In this document: positions 31,941 to 40,122 of the stretch, piece by piece | How positions within the stretch are numbered: position 1 is the first letter of the stretch | Layout: each line of letters begins with the position of its first letter | NCBI GenBank assembly: GCA_044223995.1 | Contig: JBGALE010000004.1 | Coordinates: forward strand, 1 to 64,000 | DNA: 64,000 bases | Direction: 5' to 3' | DNA from: JACMLD01 sp044223995 | GTDB lineage: Bacteria > Bacteroidota > Bacteroidia > Chitinophagales > Chitinophagaceae | Notes under the pieces: model-generated | Databases searched by the model: none | Seen by the model: the letters and a program-made list of their open reading frames with translations, nothing else | What the model was told of the DNA's origin: nothing | Position numbers and translations under genes: made by a program

Positions 31941-32024
31941 TGCCCAGGAAAGGAATCGAACCTTCACATCCTTGCGAATGGCAGATTTTGAGTCTGCTGC
32001 GTCTACCAATTCCGCCACCTGGGC
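31941..32024 (-). tRNA. tRNA-Leu (anticodon CAA)
   Basis: The 84-base class II tRNA reads GCCCAGGTGGCGGAATTGGT at its 5' end. Acceptor stem GCCCAGG pairs with CCTGGGC; D-arm GGCGGAATTGGTAGACGC; anticodon stem GCAGA/TCTGC with loop CTCAAAA, hence anticodon CAA (reads UUG); a short variable arm; T-arm GAAGG-TTCGATT-CCTTT; discriminator A. CCA is not encoded (CTA follows). It lies 8 bases after the stop of hscB on the same strand, so co-transcription is possible. Its 3' end is the source of repeats R1-R3. Confidence 0.95.
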
Positions 32025-32032
32025 TGTTGGTA

Positions 32033-32569
32033 TTAAGAACGGGGTGCAATATTACGCATTGCAGCTATTTTGTCCAAAATGCGGTGTAAATATTTTTTGC
32101 GAAAGTAATATTCCTTCACTTGCAGCAATTCTTGCGGGGTAGTAACACCTTCCTGATAATGCTCCACCATCGGTTTAACAGGCTCATATATGTCGTTTTC
32201 CAGTTGTGTAATACGTGATTCCAGCTCTTTTATATGCGAAAGACCGGCACCCGGCTCCACATCCATCAATGCTTCATTGATTTCCATCACCTCCATTAAA
32301 AAATCCGGCGCAAGATCATATTTTTCTTCTTCCTGCAGTAATCCCTTTAACTGCAACACATATTTGATCAATTCATCCGGTTGCTGTAAAGTTTTGTAAG
32401 CCTTATTTACCATCGATGATTTTTCCAGCATCTCTGCCTGTTCAGCTTCAGGTGCACTGGCATAAAAATCAGGATGGTATTTCCTGCTGAGTTCGAAATA
32501 TTTTTTTGGCAGCGCAGCCTTGTCGATTTGCAGCGATACCGGTATGTCAAATAACTCAAAATAATTCAT
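32033..32569 (-). CDS. hscB: Fe-S cluster assembly co-chaperone HscB
   Basis: Start taken at ATG 32567-32569 (MNYFELFDIPVSLQIDKAAL), placed directly behind a TAnnTTTG element. 178 residues: an N-terminal J domain with the HPD motif (FELSRKYHPDFYAS), then the HscB C-terminal three-helix bundle that binds IscU (LAPDFLMEVMEINEALMD...). It delivers scaffold protein to the Hsp70 HscA. hscA and iscU are not in the window; a cysteine desulfurase is at 55886. Confidence 0.92.
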   Translation of the reverse strand: MNYFELFDIPVSLQIDKAALPKKYFELSRKYHPDFYASAPEAEQAEMLEKSSMVNKAYKTLQQPDELIKYVLQLKGLLQEEEKYDLAPDFLMEVMEINEALMDVEPGAGLSHIKELESRITQLENDIYEPVKPMVEHYQEGVTTPQELLQVKEYYFRKKYLHRILDKIAAMRNIAPRS

Positions 32570-32573
32570 ACAG

Positions 32574-32581
32574 CAAAGGTA
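32574..32581 (-). promoter_or_regulatory. -7 element before hscB
   Basis: Read on the minus strand this is TACCTTTG, an exact TAnnTTTG match, 4 bases upstream of the hscB ATG (32569). It overlaps the longer reading frame and supports the shorter start. Confidence 0.55.
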
Positions 32582-32635
32582 GGCGGCAGAATATAGAATG
32601 TAAAATGTAAATTGCCGCCCAAATAACAACGATTG

Positions 32636-33838
32636 ATGCTCAGTATTGGTTTAATCAGAGAAGGCAAAATCCCGGCAGATAACCGCGTGGCACTTACACC
32701 AGCCCAATGTAAATGGATACACAAAACAACACAGGATGTTAAAATTGTAGCACAATCCTCTGTTTCGAGGTGTTTCTCCGATAAAGAATATTTGTCAGCA
32801 GGTGTGGAAGTACGGGACAATATTGACGAGTGCGATGTGTTTTTTGGTATTAAAGAAGTTCCGGTCAGCATGCTGGTGGAAGGGAAGACCTATCTTTTTT
32901 TCTCGCACACCAAAAAAATGCAGCCGCACAACCAGGCTTTACTGCATGCCATACTCGAAAAAAAAATTACACTGATCGATTATGAATGCCTGGAGCATGA
33001 TGATGGGCAACGTATCATTGGTTTTGGTTTTTTTGCGGGCGTAGTGGGAGCGCACAACGGTATGATGGCCTATGGCAACCGTACCGGCCTGTACAAACTA
33101 GACCGCGTATATAAACAAAGAAGTTTCCGGGAACTCATTCATACTTATTTTGGTTTGCGCCTGCCGAATGTAAAAATTGTCGTAACGGGGTCGGGTCGTG
33201 TGGCACACGGAATTTTGGAAATCATGAACCTGATGGGTATTCATGAAGTAGAGCCCGATGAATACCTTGTCCGCCGGTTTTCCTACCCGGTATACACCCA
33301 ACTGAAAGGCCCAGATCTCTATGTCAATAAAATAACGGGTAAGTACAGCCGCGAAGAATTTCATACCAACCCTTCCAACTTTGAATGTTCCTTTCTGCCG
33401 TATGCCCGGCAAACAGATATCCTGATGAATGGAGTGTATTGGGACAAAACGGCGCCGCGGTTGTTTGAGCGCGAACATGTAAAGGACGATACATTTATCA
33501 TACAAACCATCGCTGATATTACCGATGATGCATTTGGCTCTGTTCCTATTAATCTAGGTGACCAAACCATCGAAGCGCCTGTCTATGGCGTGGACAAACA
33601 TAGTTTTGAAAAAACTGCCCCTTATTTGCCTTCTTCCATCGACATCATGGCTGTTGGTAATTTGCCCAATGAATTACCACGCGATGCCAGTCGTTACTTT
33701 GGTGAACAACTGATAAAATTTGTACTCGAAGATTTGGTAAAGGGAAGCTCTGTCATTGTAGAGCATGCCACAATGGTAAAAAAAGGAAAGCTTACCAAGC
33801 CATTTCTGTACCTGAAAGATTATGCAGAAGGAAAATAA
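32636..33838 (+). CDS. Lysine-ketoglutarate reductase-like / saccharopine dehydrogenase (lysine-forming) family enzyme
   Basis: Start taken at ATG 32636 (MLSIGLIREGKIPADNRVALTPAQ). A 400-residue AlaDH/PNT-fold enzyme. The segment TYLFFSHTKKMQPHNQALL, then LIDYECLEHDDGQRIIGFGFFAGVVGAHNG, is the hallmark of the lysine-ketoglutarate-reductase half of animal aminoadipate-semialdehyde synthase and of yeast Lys1. A Rossmann segment follows (VKIVVTGSGRVAHGILEIMN). The likely reaction joins lysine and 2-oxoglutarate to saccharopine or the reverse. The ALDH7 enzyme at 23512 would act later in the same pathway. The glutamate-forming saccharopine dehydrogenase is not seen. Divergent from hscB. Confidence 0.82.
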   Translation: MLSIGLIREGKIPADNRVALTPAQCKWIHKTTQDVKIVAQSSVSRCFSDKEYLSAGVEVRDNIDECDVFFGIKEVPVSMLVEGKTYLFFSHTKKMQPHNQALLHAILEKKITLIDYECLEHDDGQRIIGFGFFAGVVGAHNGMMAYGNRTGLYKLDRVYKQRSFRELIHTYFGLRLPNVKIVVTGSGRVAHGILEIMNLMGIHEVEPDEYLVRRFSYPVYTQLKGPDLYVNKITGKYSREEFHTNPSNFECSFLPYARQTDILMNGVYWDKTAPRLFEREHVKDDTFIIQTIADITDDAFGSVPINLGDQTIEAPVYGVDKHSFEKTAPYLPSSIDIMAVGNLPNELPRDASRYFGEQLIKFVLEDLVKGSSVIVEHATMVKKGKLTKPFLYLKDYAEGK

Positions 33839-33845
33839 CCTGGCG

Positions 33846-34571
33846 TTATAAATACAGGTAATAATTTTTCAGCAATGCAGTAAACCTCGCAGAATAGTTA
33901 CCGGGTGTTTCATGAATAATGATATTTTCAACATGTGGGGTACCTGAATTTTTGTGACTGAATAGCAAAGCGGCGCGAAAATGAGGATGCTCAGGTGACT
34001 GCTGAACAGTCAACTGTTCCTCTGCAAACAATTCGTAATTGGCCGCAAGTGCAATTAACTCTTCCATGCGATGATAAGGAAGCAATACCGCAAACTTTCC
34101 TTTCACTGTTATATTCCTGTCCACCACTTCCAGCAAATCAGTCAATGTTAATCCCGTATCGTGTTTGGCAAGATTTTTTTGTACTGAACCCGATTTCAGA
34201 TCGCCTTCATAAAAAGGAGGGTTACTGAAAATAAGATCATAGCGATGCGGCAATTCAAACAGTTTTGCATCGGAATGAAACAATTGCATCCTGTCGTACC
34301 AGGGAGATGCTTTGATATTCTCGGTGGCTTGTTCGTATGTGTCCTGGTCGATTTCAATTCCATGTATTTGTCCCGGAAATTGCTGGGCCAGCATCAGCAT
34401 CAATAATCCCGAACCGGCACCAATATCAAGCGCCTGTTGTATACCCATTTGACCGACACTGATTTTTTCTGCCAGCCACGCACCAAACAAACAACTGTCG
34501 GTGCTTACTTTCAGCGTACACCTGTCGTGGTAAACGGTAAAAGATTTAAACTGGAAATAAGGATTGGCCAT
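33846..34571 (-). CDS. trmN6: tRNA1(Val) (adenine37-N6)-methyltransferase-like protein
   Basis: A 241-residue SAM-dependent methyltransferase. Motif I is ALDIGAGSGLLMLMLAQQF, motif II region IHGIEIDQDTYEQATENI, and the catalytic N6-adenine motif is NPPF (DLIFSNPPFYEGD, residues 113-118). The start MANPYFQFKSFTVYHDRCTLKVSTDSCLFGAWL matches the YfiC/TrmN6 group, where F-x-Q-x-H/D...K-V-T-D is typical. It is expected to make m6A at position 37 of tRNA1(Val), next to the anticodon. It converges with the saccharopine-type gene and is followed upstream by tsaD, another position-37 enzyme. Confidence 0.85.
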   Translation of the reverse strand: MANPYFQFKSFTVYHDRCTLKVSTDSCLFGAWLAEKISVGQMGIQQALDIGAGSGLLMLMLAQQFPGQIHGIEIDQDTYEQATENIKASPWYDRMQLFHSDAKLFELPHRYDLIFSNPPFYEGDLKSGSVQKNLAKHDTGLTLTDLLEVVDRNITVKGKFAVLLPYHRMEELIALAANYELFAEEQLTVQQSPEHPHFRAALLFSHKNSGTPHVENIIIHETPGNYSARFTALLKNYYLYL

Positions 34572-34649
34572 GATGGTGATTTATCCAAATATTCTGCGAA
34601 TAGTAATTGGTTCGAACCCGGCGATTGCCCGTACTACCTGTTGTAATTA

Positions 34650-35702
34650 TCACCATTCTGCTTTTGCACTGGCTCCGGCAGATAATGGTACAAAATCATT
34701 GTTCAGGAATTTATAATAACCTGTGATGGCAATCATACCAGCATTGTCCGTGCAATATTGAAATGGAGGAATAAATGTATTCCATTTATATTTCCTGCCC
34801 ATCTCGGCCAATGCAGCGCGGAGACCACTGTTGGCAGATACACCGCCTGCAATACAAATGTCATTGATGCCTGTCTGTAAGGAAGCCTTTTTCAGTTTAT
34901 TCAGTAAAATGGATATAATCCTTCCCTGTATCGAGGCACAAAGATCGGCGAGGTTATCACGGATGAATTGCTGTTGCTCTGTTGCTGTAGCAATGAATTC
35001 TTCTTTATGAACATGACTCTTCCCGGCATTTTGCAAAAAATAAAGAATAGATGTTTTCAATCCGCTGAAGCTAAAGTTCAGTCCCGGTATCTGTGGTTCA
35101 GGAAAATGAAAACGATTGGGATCGCCGTTCCTTGCATATTTGTCAATCAATGGCCCGCCTGGATAGGGCAGACCTAACAAACTGGCCGATTTATCAAAAG
35201 CTTCTCCTGCTGCATCATCGATGGTTTCTCCAATTATTTTTAAACTGTAGGGCGATTCGCATACCACAATTTGGGTATGACCGCCACTGACCGTCAAACA
35301 CAAAAATGGAAAAGATGGCCGTGGTGGTTCAATCAGGTTAGCCAGTACATGCGCCTGCATATGATGTACTGCAATGAGTGGTACCCGCAATGCGAGAGAA
35401 AGTGATTTTGCAAATTGTGCGCCTACCAGCAGGGAACCGATCAGCCCGGGGGACTGTGTGAATGCAATAGCATCCAGTTCTTTCAATTCAATACCGGCTT
35501 CTTTTATGGCAGCATCTACCACAGGAACGATATTCTGCATATGCGCCCGGCTGGCAAGCTCAGGCACCACACCGCCGTATTTCTGGTGAACCGCCTGCGC
35601 TGCTATAAAATTTGACAAGACAATGCCATCCCGGCAAATGGATGCCGATGTTTCATCACAGGAAGATTCTATCGCAAGAATGGTGACGGGCAAATGAATC
35701 AT
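34650..35702 (-). CDS. tsaD: tRNA N6-adenosine threonylcarbamoyltransferase TsaD
   Basis: A 350-residue Kae1/Qri7/TsaD protein: ILAIESSCDETSASI near the start, the metal site H-x3-H in AVHHMQAHVLANL, LTVSGGHTQIVV, DDAAGEAFDKSASLLGLPYPGGP, and CIAGGVSANSGLRAAL. With TsaB, TsaC and TsaE it makes t6A37 on ANN-decoding tRNAs. It is essential in most bacteria. A TAnnTTTG element lies just upstream of the ATG. Confidence 0.96.
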   Translation of the reverse strand: MIHLPVTILAIESSCDETSASICRDGIVLSNFIAAQAVHQKYGGVVPELASRAHMQNIVPVVDAAIKEAGIELKELDAIAFTQSPGLIGSLLVGAQFAKSLSLALRVPLIAVHHMQAHVLANLIEPPRPSFPFLCLTVSGGHTQIVVCESPYSLKIIGETIDDAAGEAFDKSASLLGLPYPGGPLIDKYARNGDPNRFHFPEPQIPGLNFSFSGLKTSILYFLQNAGKSHVHKEEFIATATEQQQFIRDNLADLCASIQGRIISILLNKLKKASLQTGINDICIAGGVSANSGLRAALAEMGRKYKWNTFIPPFQYCTDNAGMIAITGYYKFLNNDFVPLSAGASAKAEW

Positions 35703-35713
35703 TTAATTGGCTG

Positions 35714-35721
35714 CAAAAGTA
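35714..35721 (-). promoter_or_regulatory. -7 element before tsaD
   Basis: TACTTTTG on the minus strand, an exact TAnnTTTG match, 11 bases before the ATG of tsaD (35702). Confidence 0.55.
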
Positions 35722-35763
35722 ATTACTTGCCAGCATCCTTACATCAAATTGTCTGTATGATGA

Positions 35764-37005
35764 TTATTTACTCCGTATGGCTACTACGGGATCCATCCTG
35801 GCTGCAATGAAAGCGGGGATGATACCAGCCAATACACCTGTTATAATACAGATGGAGATGGCCAGTGAAAGGATATTAAAGGATATAAAAATGGGAAAGC
35901 CCATAGATGATGAAATGAGTTTGGTAAGAATAAACACGAGCAGCAAACCAAATGCGCCGCCCATGATACAGAGGAATGCTGATTCCAGCAGGAACTCTGT
36001 GAGGATGCTGGCTTTTTTGGCGCCAATGGCTTTTTTCAAACCAATCTGGCCGGTACGCTCGCGAACAGTTACAAACATGATATTGGCAACGCCAAACATG
36101 CCGACTATCAGGGAAAGACTGGCAATAAACCAACCGCCCATATTAACCCCTGAAAAAATGGAACTCGCAAAGGCACCAAAGGCCTCCACATCATTCATGG
36201 AAAAATTATCACCCTGGGTGGGGCCTATTTTTCGCAGGGAGCGCATGGCGCCCTGTACATCGTCGCGCAAAATACTCATAGGCACATTTTCCGGGCCCTG
36301 TACCATCAACACCGGCTGTGCGTTGTCTTCTTTTACCAGGGTACGCATGTAACCATAGGACATAATAATGCATTCATCAAAGTCCCAGCCCCCCAGCATA
36401 CTTTGCCCCTGTTTTTTTATCAACCCGATAACATTGGCGTTCTTACCCAGGTATTTGATTTGCTGTCCAACGGCCTTCATAGGATTGGTAAATAACTTCT
36501 CAGCGATATTATAACCAATGATGCAGTCATTTGCCCCTCCTTCAAAATCGTTTTGCTGCAGGAAGCGGCCCATTTCCATATCGAGGGTCTGGATATTTGA
36601 AAAATCTTCAGTGATGCCGTAAAGGTTTACGTTGGTCACAGCCTCATCTTCCCATTCAATCCTTCCGCTGGTACTGATATTGAAAGCAACGTTTTTGGCC
36701 AGGCTGCTGCGCAGTTTGAGCAATTTTGCTTCTTCGTATTTAGGCACAGGCCTGTTGATCAATTTCCACCAGGGGATTTGGCCGGTATAGTCCCATTTAT
36801 CGACATAGATAGTCTTGGAACCCAGCTTGTTGATATCTGCTTTTACATTCTTTTCAAGGCTGTCCACAGTGGCGAGGACACCAATGATGCAGAAGATACC
36901 CACGGTGATGCCAAACAATGACAAAAAAGTGCGGAGTTTATTGGACCGGAATTCTTCCAGCGCCATCTTAAAACTATTCCAAACAATTTCGAGAAATCTG
37001 AACAT
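35764..37005 (-). CDS. MacB/FtsX-type ABC transporter permease
   Basis: A 413-residue permease with the MacB plan: helix 1 at about 24-45 (LRTFLSLFGITVGIFCIIGVLA), a ~240-residue periplasmic domain, then three helices in the last 130 residues (FIASLSLIVGMFGVANIMFVTV, FLCIMGGAFGLLLVFILT, LAISICIITGVLAGIIPAFIAA). The motif VRERTGQIGLKKAIGAKKASIL between helices 2 and 3 is the FtsX-domain coupling region. No ATPase gene is adjacent, so its partner is encoded elsewhere. Such systems move lipoproteins, peptides or drugs; the substrate is unknown. Confidence 0.88.
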   Translation of the reverse strand: MFRFLEIVWNSFKMALEEFRSNKLRTFLSLFGITVGIFCIIGVLATVDSLEKNVKADINKLGSKTIYVDKWDYTGQIPWWKLINRPVPKYEEAKLLKLRSSLAKNVAFNISTSGRIEWEDEAVTNVNLYGITEDFSNIQTLDMEMGRFLQQNDFEGGANDCIIGYNIAEKLFTNPMKAVGQQIKYLGKNANVIGLIKKQGQSMLGGWDFDECIIMSYGYMRTLVKEDNAQPVLMVQGPENVPMSILRDDVQGAMRSLRKIGPTQGDNFSMNDVEAFGAFASSIFSGVNMGGWFIASLSLIVGMFGVANIMFVTVRERTGQIGLKKAIGAKKASILTEFLLESAFLCIMGGAFGLLLVFILTKLISSSMGFPIFISFNILSLAISICIITGVLAGIIPAFIAARMDPVVAIRSK

Positions 37006-37009
37006 GTAT

Positions 37010-37017
37010 CAAATGTA
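37010..37017 (-). promoter_or_regulatory. -7 element before the MacB-type permease
   Basis: TACATTTG on the minus strand, an exact TAnnTTTG match, only 4 bases before the ATG at 37005, which predicts an almost leaderless mRNA. Confidence 0.5.
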
Positions 37018-37276
37018 AGGGATAGTTGCTGGTTTTGATCACGAATTCTATTAAAGGTTTGCCATTAGGTTGAACGGGTTTTTTTAAGCTCTTTTTAATA
37101 AAAGTCAAGTCGGGCCGGTACAAAGGGATGACTGCTGCAGACGGTTAAAAACATTTTTTGCACATCATAGACAATATCGGAAAACTGTTTTAAATTAGTA
37201 TAAGTTCTTACAGTTTATTCCGCCCCCCGGGAAAAGCATAGAGGTAACACATTGTTTAACTTCAAAATTTATTCCC

Positions 37277-37657
37277 ATGGTTACTACAGACATCTCACAG
37301 CTGACCGCTGAGTGCAACACATGGCGGCAGCATTTACGTTCTTACCGCGATGACCTCACTCAGCTAAAAAATCAACTCCGGCAAATTGCCCTCCACGTCT
37401 CGAAAAGAGATCAACTCCAGGATGTAGAACATTACGAAAACCAATTTCACATCCAACTCATCAACATCCACGATCTCAAACACTCCATCAAGTCGCACGA
37501 TCAAAAAGCTTCCATCGAAAGATTGGCAAACAATGGACAGGTATCCGACGAAACCTGGGCATTACACGAGCGCTTACACGACCAGTACGAGCGATTGGAT
37601 CATATGCTGAATGAATTGAAGGGCGCGTTTAAAGAATTTCTCGCGAAACTGAATTAA
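37277..37657 (+). CDS. Small coiled-coil protein of unknown function
   Basis: A 126-residue, cytosolic, Cys-free apart from Cys13, and strongly helical protein: HLRSYRDDLTQLKNQLRQIALHVSKRDQLQDVEHYENQFHIQLINIHDLKHSIKS followed by a second helical block ending LDHMLNELKGAFKEFLAKL. It carries the heptad-like spacing of an antiparallel coiled coil. I recognise no family. It stands alone between the permease and the EF-G-like gene; 37006-37276 upstream shows nothing definite. Confidence 0.65.
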   Translation: MVTTDISQLTAECNTWRQHLRSYRDDLTQLKNQLRQIALHVSKRDQLQDVEHYENQFHIQLINIHDLKHSIKSHDQKASIERLANNGQVSDETWALHERLHDQYERLDHMLNELKGAFKEFLAKLN

Positions 37658-37871
37658 TGCTTCGACACATAATTGTTATATCATTGTGTTGCGTGAAGTA
37701 AGCCATCTTCTCACAGCACCACCATCACCTTATCTTACCGTCATATACCATCCAGCCTGGCCGGCAACTGACATTCCAGCTACCGCGTAAATACCACGAT
37801 AGCTGCTACCTGGCAGCGTTGGTGAATGATGCAAAGCCCATTAAGCTCTTTGTCTTAACATTCCTCACTTT

Positions 37872-37879
37872 TAAATTTG
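37872..37879 (+). promoter_or_regulatory. -7 element before the EF-G-like gene
   Basis: TAAATTTG is an exact TAnnTTTG match, 6 bases before the ATG at 37886. It overlaps the non-ATG start of the longer frame (37877) and supports the ATG. Confidence 0.5.
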
Positions 37880-37885
37880 ATTGCC

Positions 37886-40018
37886 ATGGCAGAGTTTGAT
37901 ACTTCACACGTAAAAAACATTGTCTTGCTGGGCCACTCCGGCTCCGGTAAGACAACATTAGCGGAATGTATGCTTTTCGAAGCAGGACTCATTAACCGCC
38001 GCGGTTCAGTAGATGAACGCAATACCGTCAGTGATTACCATGAATTGGAACAGGAACGTGGTAATTCTATTTTCTCCACTTTACTCCATACCAAATGGAG
38101 AGGTTACAAAATAAATATTGTTGATACACCAGGCTATGATGATTTTGCAGGAGAAGTTATTTCTGCACTGCGCGTAGCCGATACCGGCGTTATGCTGGTC
38201 AATGCCGTCATGGGCGTTGAAGTGGGAACCGATATCATTTGGGAATACACCGAACAGTTTAAAACACCCATGATATTTGCTGTAAACAAACTGGATGACG
38301 ACAATGCTGATTTTGATAAAACAGTCCGCGAAGCAAAAAATCATTTTGGAAACAATGTAGTCGTGGTGCAATACCCTGTTCAGCAGGGTGCAGGTTTCCA
38401 CGAAATTATTGATGTGCTCCGCATGACCCTGTATAAATTCAAAGATGCAGGAGGTAAACCCGAAAAGCTGCCTATACCCGAAGCGGAAAAAGCAAGGGCA
38501 GAAGAACTCCACAAAGAATTGGTGGAAGCCATTGCCAGCAACGATGAAACGCTGATGGAAAAATATTTTGACCAGGGCGAACTCACCGAAGATGAAATGA
38601 AAGAGGGTATGAAAAAAGCAATGATCAACCATGACCTCTTTCCCGTATTCTGCCTGTCTGCCGAACGCAATATGGGCAGTGGCCGGTTGATGGGGTTCAT
38701 CGACAATGTTTGCCCGAGCGCCAATGAAATGCCGGCGCAGAAAACCAGGAAGGGGGATCTGCTTCCCTGCGATGCCAGCGGGCCGGCATGTATTTTCATT
38801 TATAAAACCATCGTGGAAAGCCATGTGGGTGAAATGAGTTTGTTCAAAGTGTATTCAGGTACTGTAAAAAGCGGTATGGAACTGGTCAATGAGACAACAG
38901 GCGTTTCTGAAAAATTGAACCAGTTGTATGTGGTGGAAGGCCATAACCGCACCAGCGTTAATGAACTGGTGGCAGGTGATATTGGCGCTACGATAAAACT
39001 AAGGAATACGCATGTCAATAATACACTACATGAAAAGGGTAAGAATATTGAATTAAACCCGATTGAATTTCCCGCACCAAATATGACCGTTGCCATTGAA
39101 TCGGTAAAAAAGGGCGAAGAGGAAAAACTTTCCAACGCTTTGCATACGCTGCGGGAAGAAGACCCCACCATACTCGTGGAAGTTTCTTCCGAATTAAAAC
39201 AAACATTGCTCCATTGCCAGGGTGAATTGCACCTGTCCATTATAAAATGGAAGATTGAGCATATACATGGGTTGGAGGTGAAATTTACCAAACCAAGGAT
39301 CCCTTACCGTGAAACCATTCGCCGGATGGCCGAATCCAATTACCGTCATAAAAAACAAAGTGGCGGAGCAGGACAATTTGGAGAAGTGTTTATGCGTATC
39401 GAACCTTGGTACGAAGGCATGCCTGATCCAAAGGGATTGAATGTGAGGGGCAGGGATGAGTACCCGCTCGACTGGGGCGGTAAACTGGTATTCTTTAATT
39501 GCATAGTAGGTGGCGCTATTGATACACGCTTCCTTCCATCTATTTTAAAAGGCGTGATGGAAAAAATGCAGGAAGGGCCGTTGACCGGTTCTTATGTACG
39601 CGATGTTCGTGTATGCGTGTACGATGGTAAGATGCACCCGGTTGACAGCAATGATATATCATTTAAGATTGCAGGCTTGCAGGCATTCCGCCAGGCATTT
39701 CAGCAGGCAGACCCGCAAATTCTCGAGCCCATCAACCAACTTGAAGTATTATGTCCCGATGATCTGACTGGAAGCGTAATGGGCGATTTACAAAGCCGCC
39801 GCGCTATCGTGGAAGGAATAGATGCTGAAGGACATTTTACAAAAATTGTTGCTAAAGTTCCGCTTGCAGAAATGCACGATTATTCTTCCTCACTGCGGTC
39901 TATTACGCAGGGAAGGGCGAAATTCAAAATGAAATTTTATGAATACGCCGCTGTGCCGATGGAGATTCAAAAGAGGTTACAGGAAGAATATGGAAGGCTG
40001 GCCAAAGAAGAAGTATAA
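37886..40018 (+). CDS. Elongation factor G-like GTPase (divergent EF-G paralogue)
   Basis: A 710-residue five-domain EF-G homologue. G1 GHSGSGKTTLAE, G3 NIVDTPGYDDF, G4 AVNKLDDD. Switch I reads QERGNSIFS instead of the usual E-R-G-I-T-I. In G3 the catalytic His that follows the Gly in true EF-G (DTPGH) is Tyr, so GTP hydrolysis is probably slow or triggered differently. Domains III-V follow, with KQSGGAGQFGEVFMRIEP and the domain IV loop region. This is the EF-G-like group that accompanies a canonical fusA elsewhere in many genomes. Whether it acts in translocation, ribosome recycling or rescue is not known. A terminator follows. Confidence 0.88.
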   Translation: MAEFDTSHVKNIVLLGHSGSGKTTLAECMLFEAGLINRRGSVDERNTVSDYHELEQERGNSIFSTLLHTKWRGYKINIVDTPGYDDFAGEVISALRVADTGVMLVNAVMGVEVGTDIIWEYTEQFKTPMIFAVNKLDDDNADFDKTVREAKNHFGNNVVVVQYPVQQGAGFHEIIDVLRMTLYKFKDAGGKPEKLPIPEAEKARAEELHKELVEAIASNDETLMEKYFDQGELTEDEMKEGMKKAMINHDLFPVFCLSAERNMGSGRLMGFIDNVCPSANEMPAQKTRKGDLLPCDASGPACIFIYKTIVESHVGEMSLFKVYSGTVKSGMELVNETTGVSEKLNQLYVVEGHNRTSVNELVAGDIGATIKLRNTHVNNTLHEKGKNIELNPIEFPAPNMTVAIESVKKGEEEKLSNALHTLREEDPTILVEVSSELKQTLLHCQGELHLSIIKWKIEHIHGLEVKFTKPRIPYRETIRRMAESNYRHKKQSGGAGQFGEVFMRIEPWYEGMPDPKGLNVRGRDEYPLDWGGKLVFFNCIVGGAIDTRFLPSILKGVMEKMQEGPLTGSYVRDVRVCVYDGKMHPVDSNDISFKIAGLQAFRQAFQQADPQILEPINQLEVLCPDDLTGSVMGDLQSRRAIVEGIDAEGHFTKIVAKVPLAEMHDYSSSLRSITQGRAKFKMKFYEYAAVPMEIQKRLQEEYGRLAKEEV

Positions 40019-40041
40019 CTGCGACATGAGAATACTTACAC

Positions 40042-40068
40042 AAAGCCCCGTTTGAAAGACGGGGCTTT
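40042..40068 (+). terminator. Terminator of the EF-G-like gene
   Basis: AAAGCCCCGT (40042-40051) pairs perfectly with ACGGGGCTTT (40059-40068) around the loop TTGAAAG and is followed by more T (through 40071). It lies 23 bases after the stop. Confidence 0.85.
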
Positions 40069-40122
40069 TTTATATTCGTACTTTGAAAACATCAGGACGA
40101 TTATCAATAAACCAAACAATTT

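Noticed and set aside
35777..36352. 191-codon plus-strand frame opposite the MacB-type permease
   Set aside because: Shadow of the permease; low-complexity Met/Ile/Pro content.
38081..38824. 247-codon frame on the minus strand inside the EF-G-like gene
   Set aside because: Antisense to a strongly conserved GTPase; the product is a His/Phe/Ile-rich shadow with no domain.
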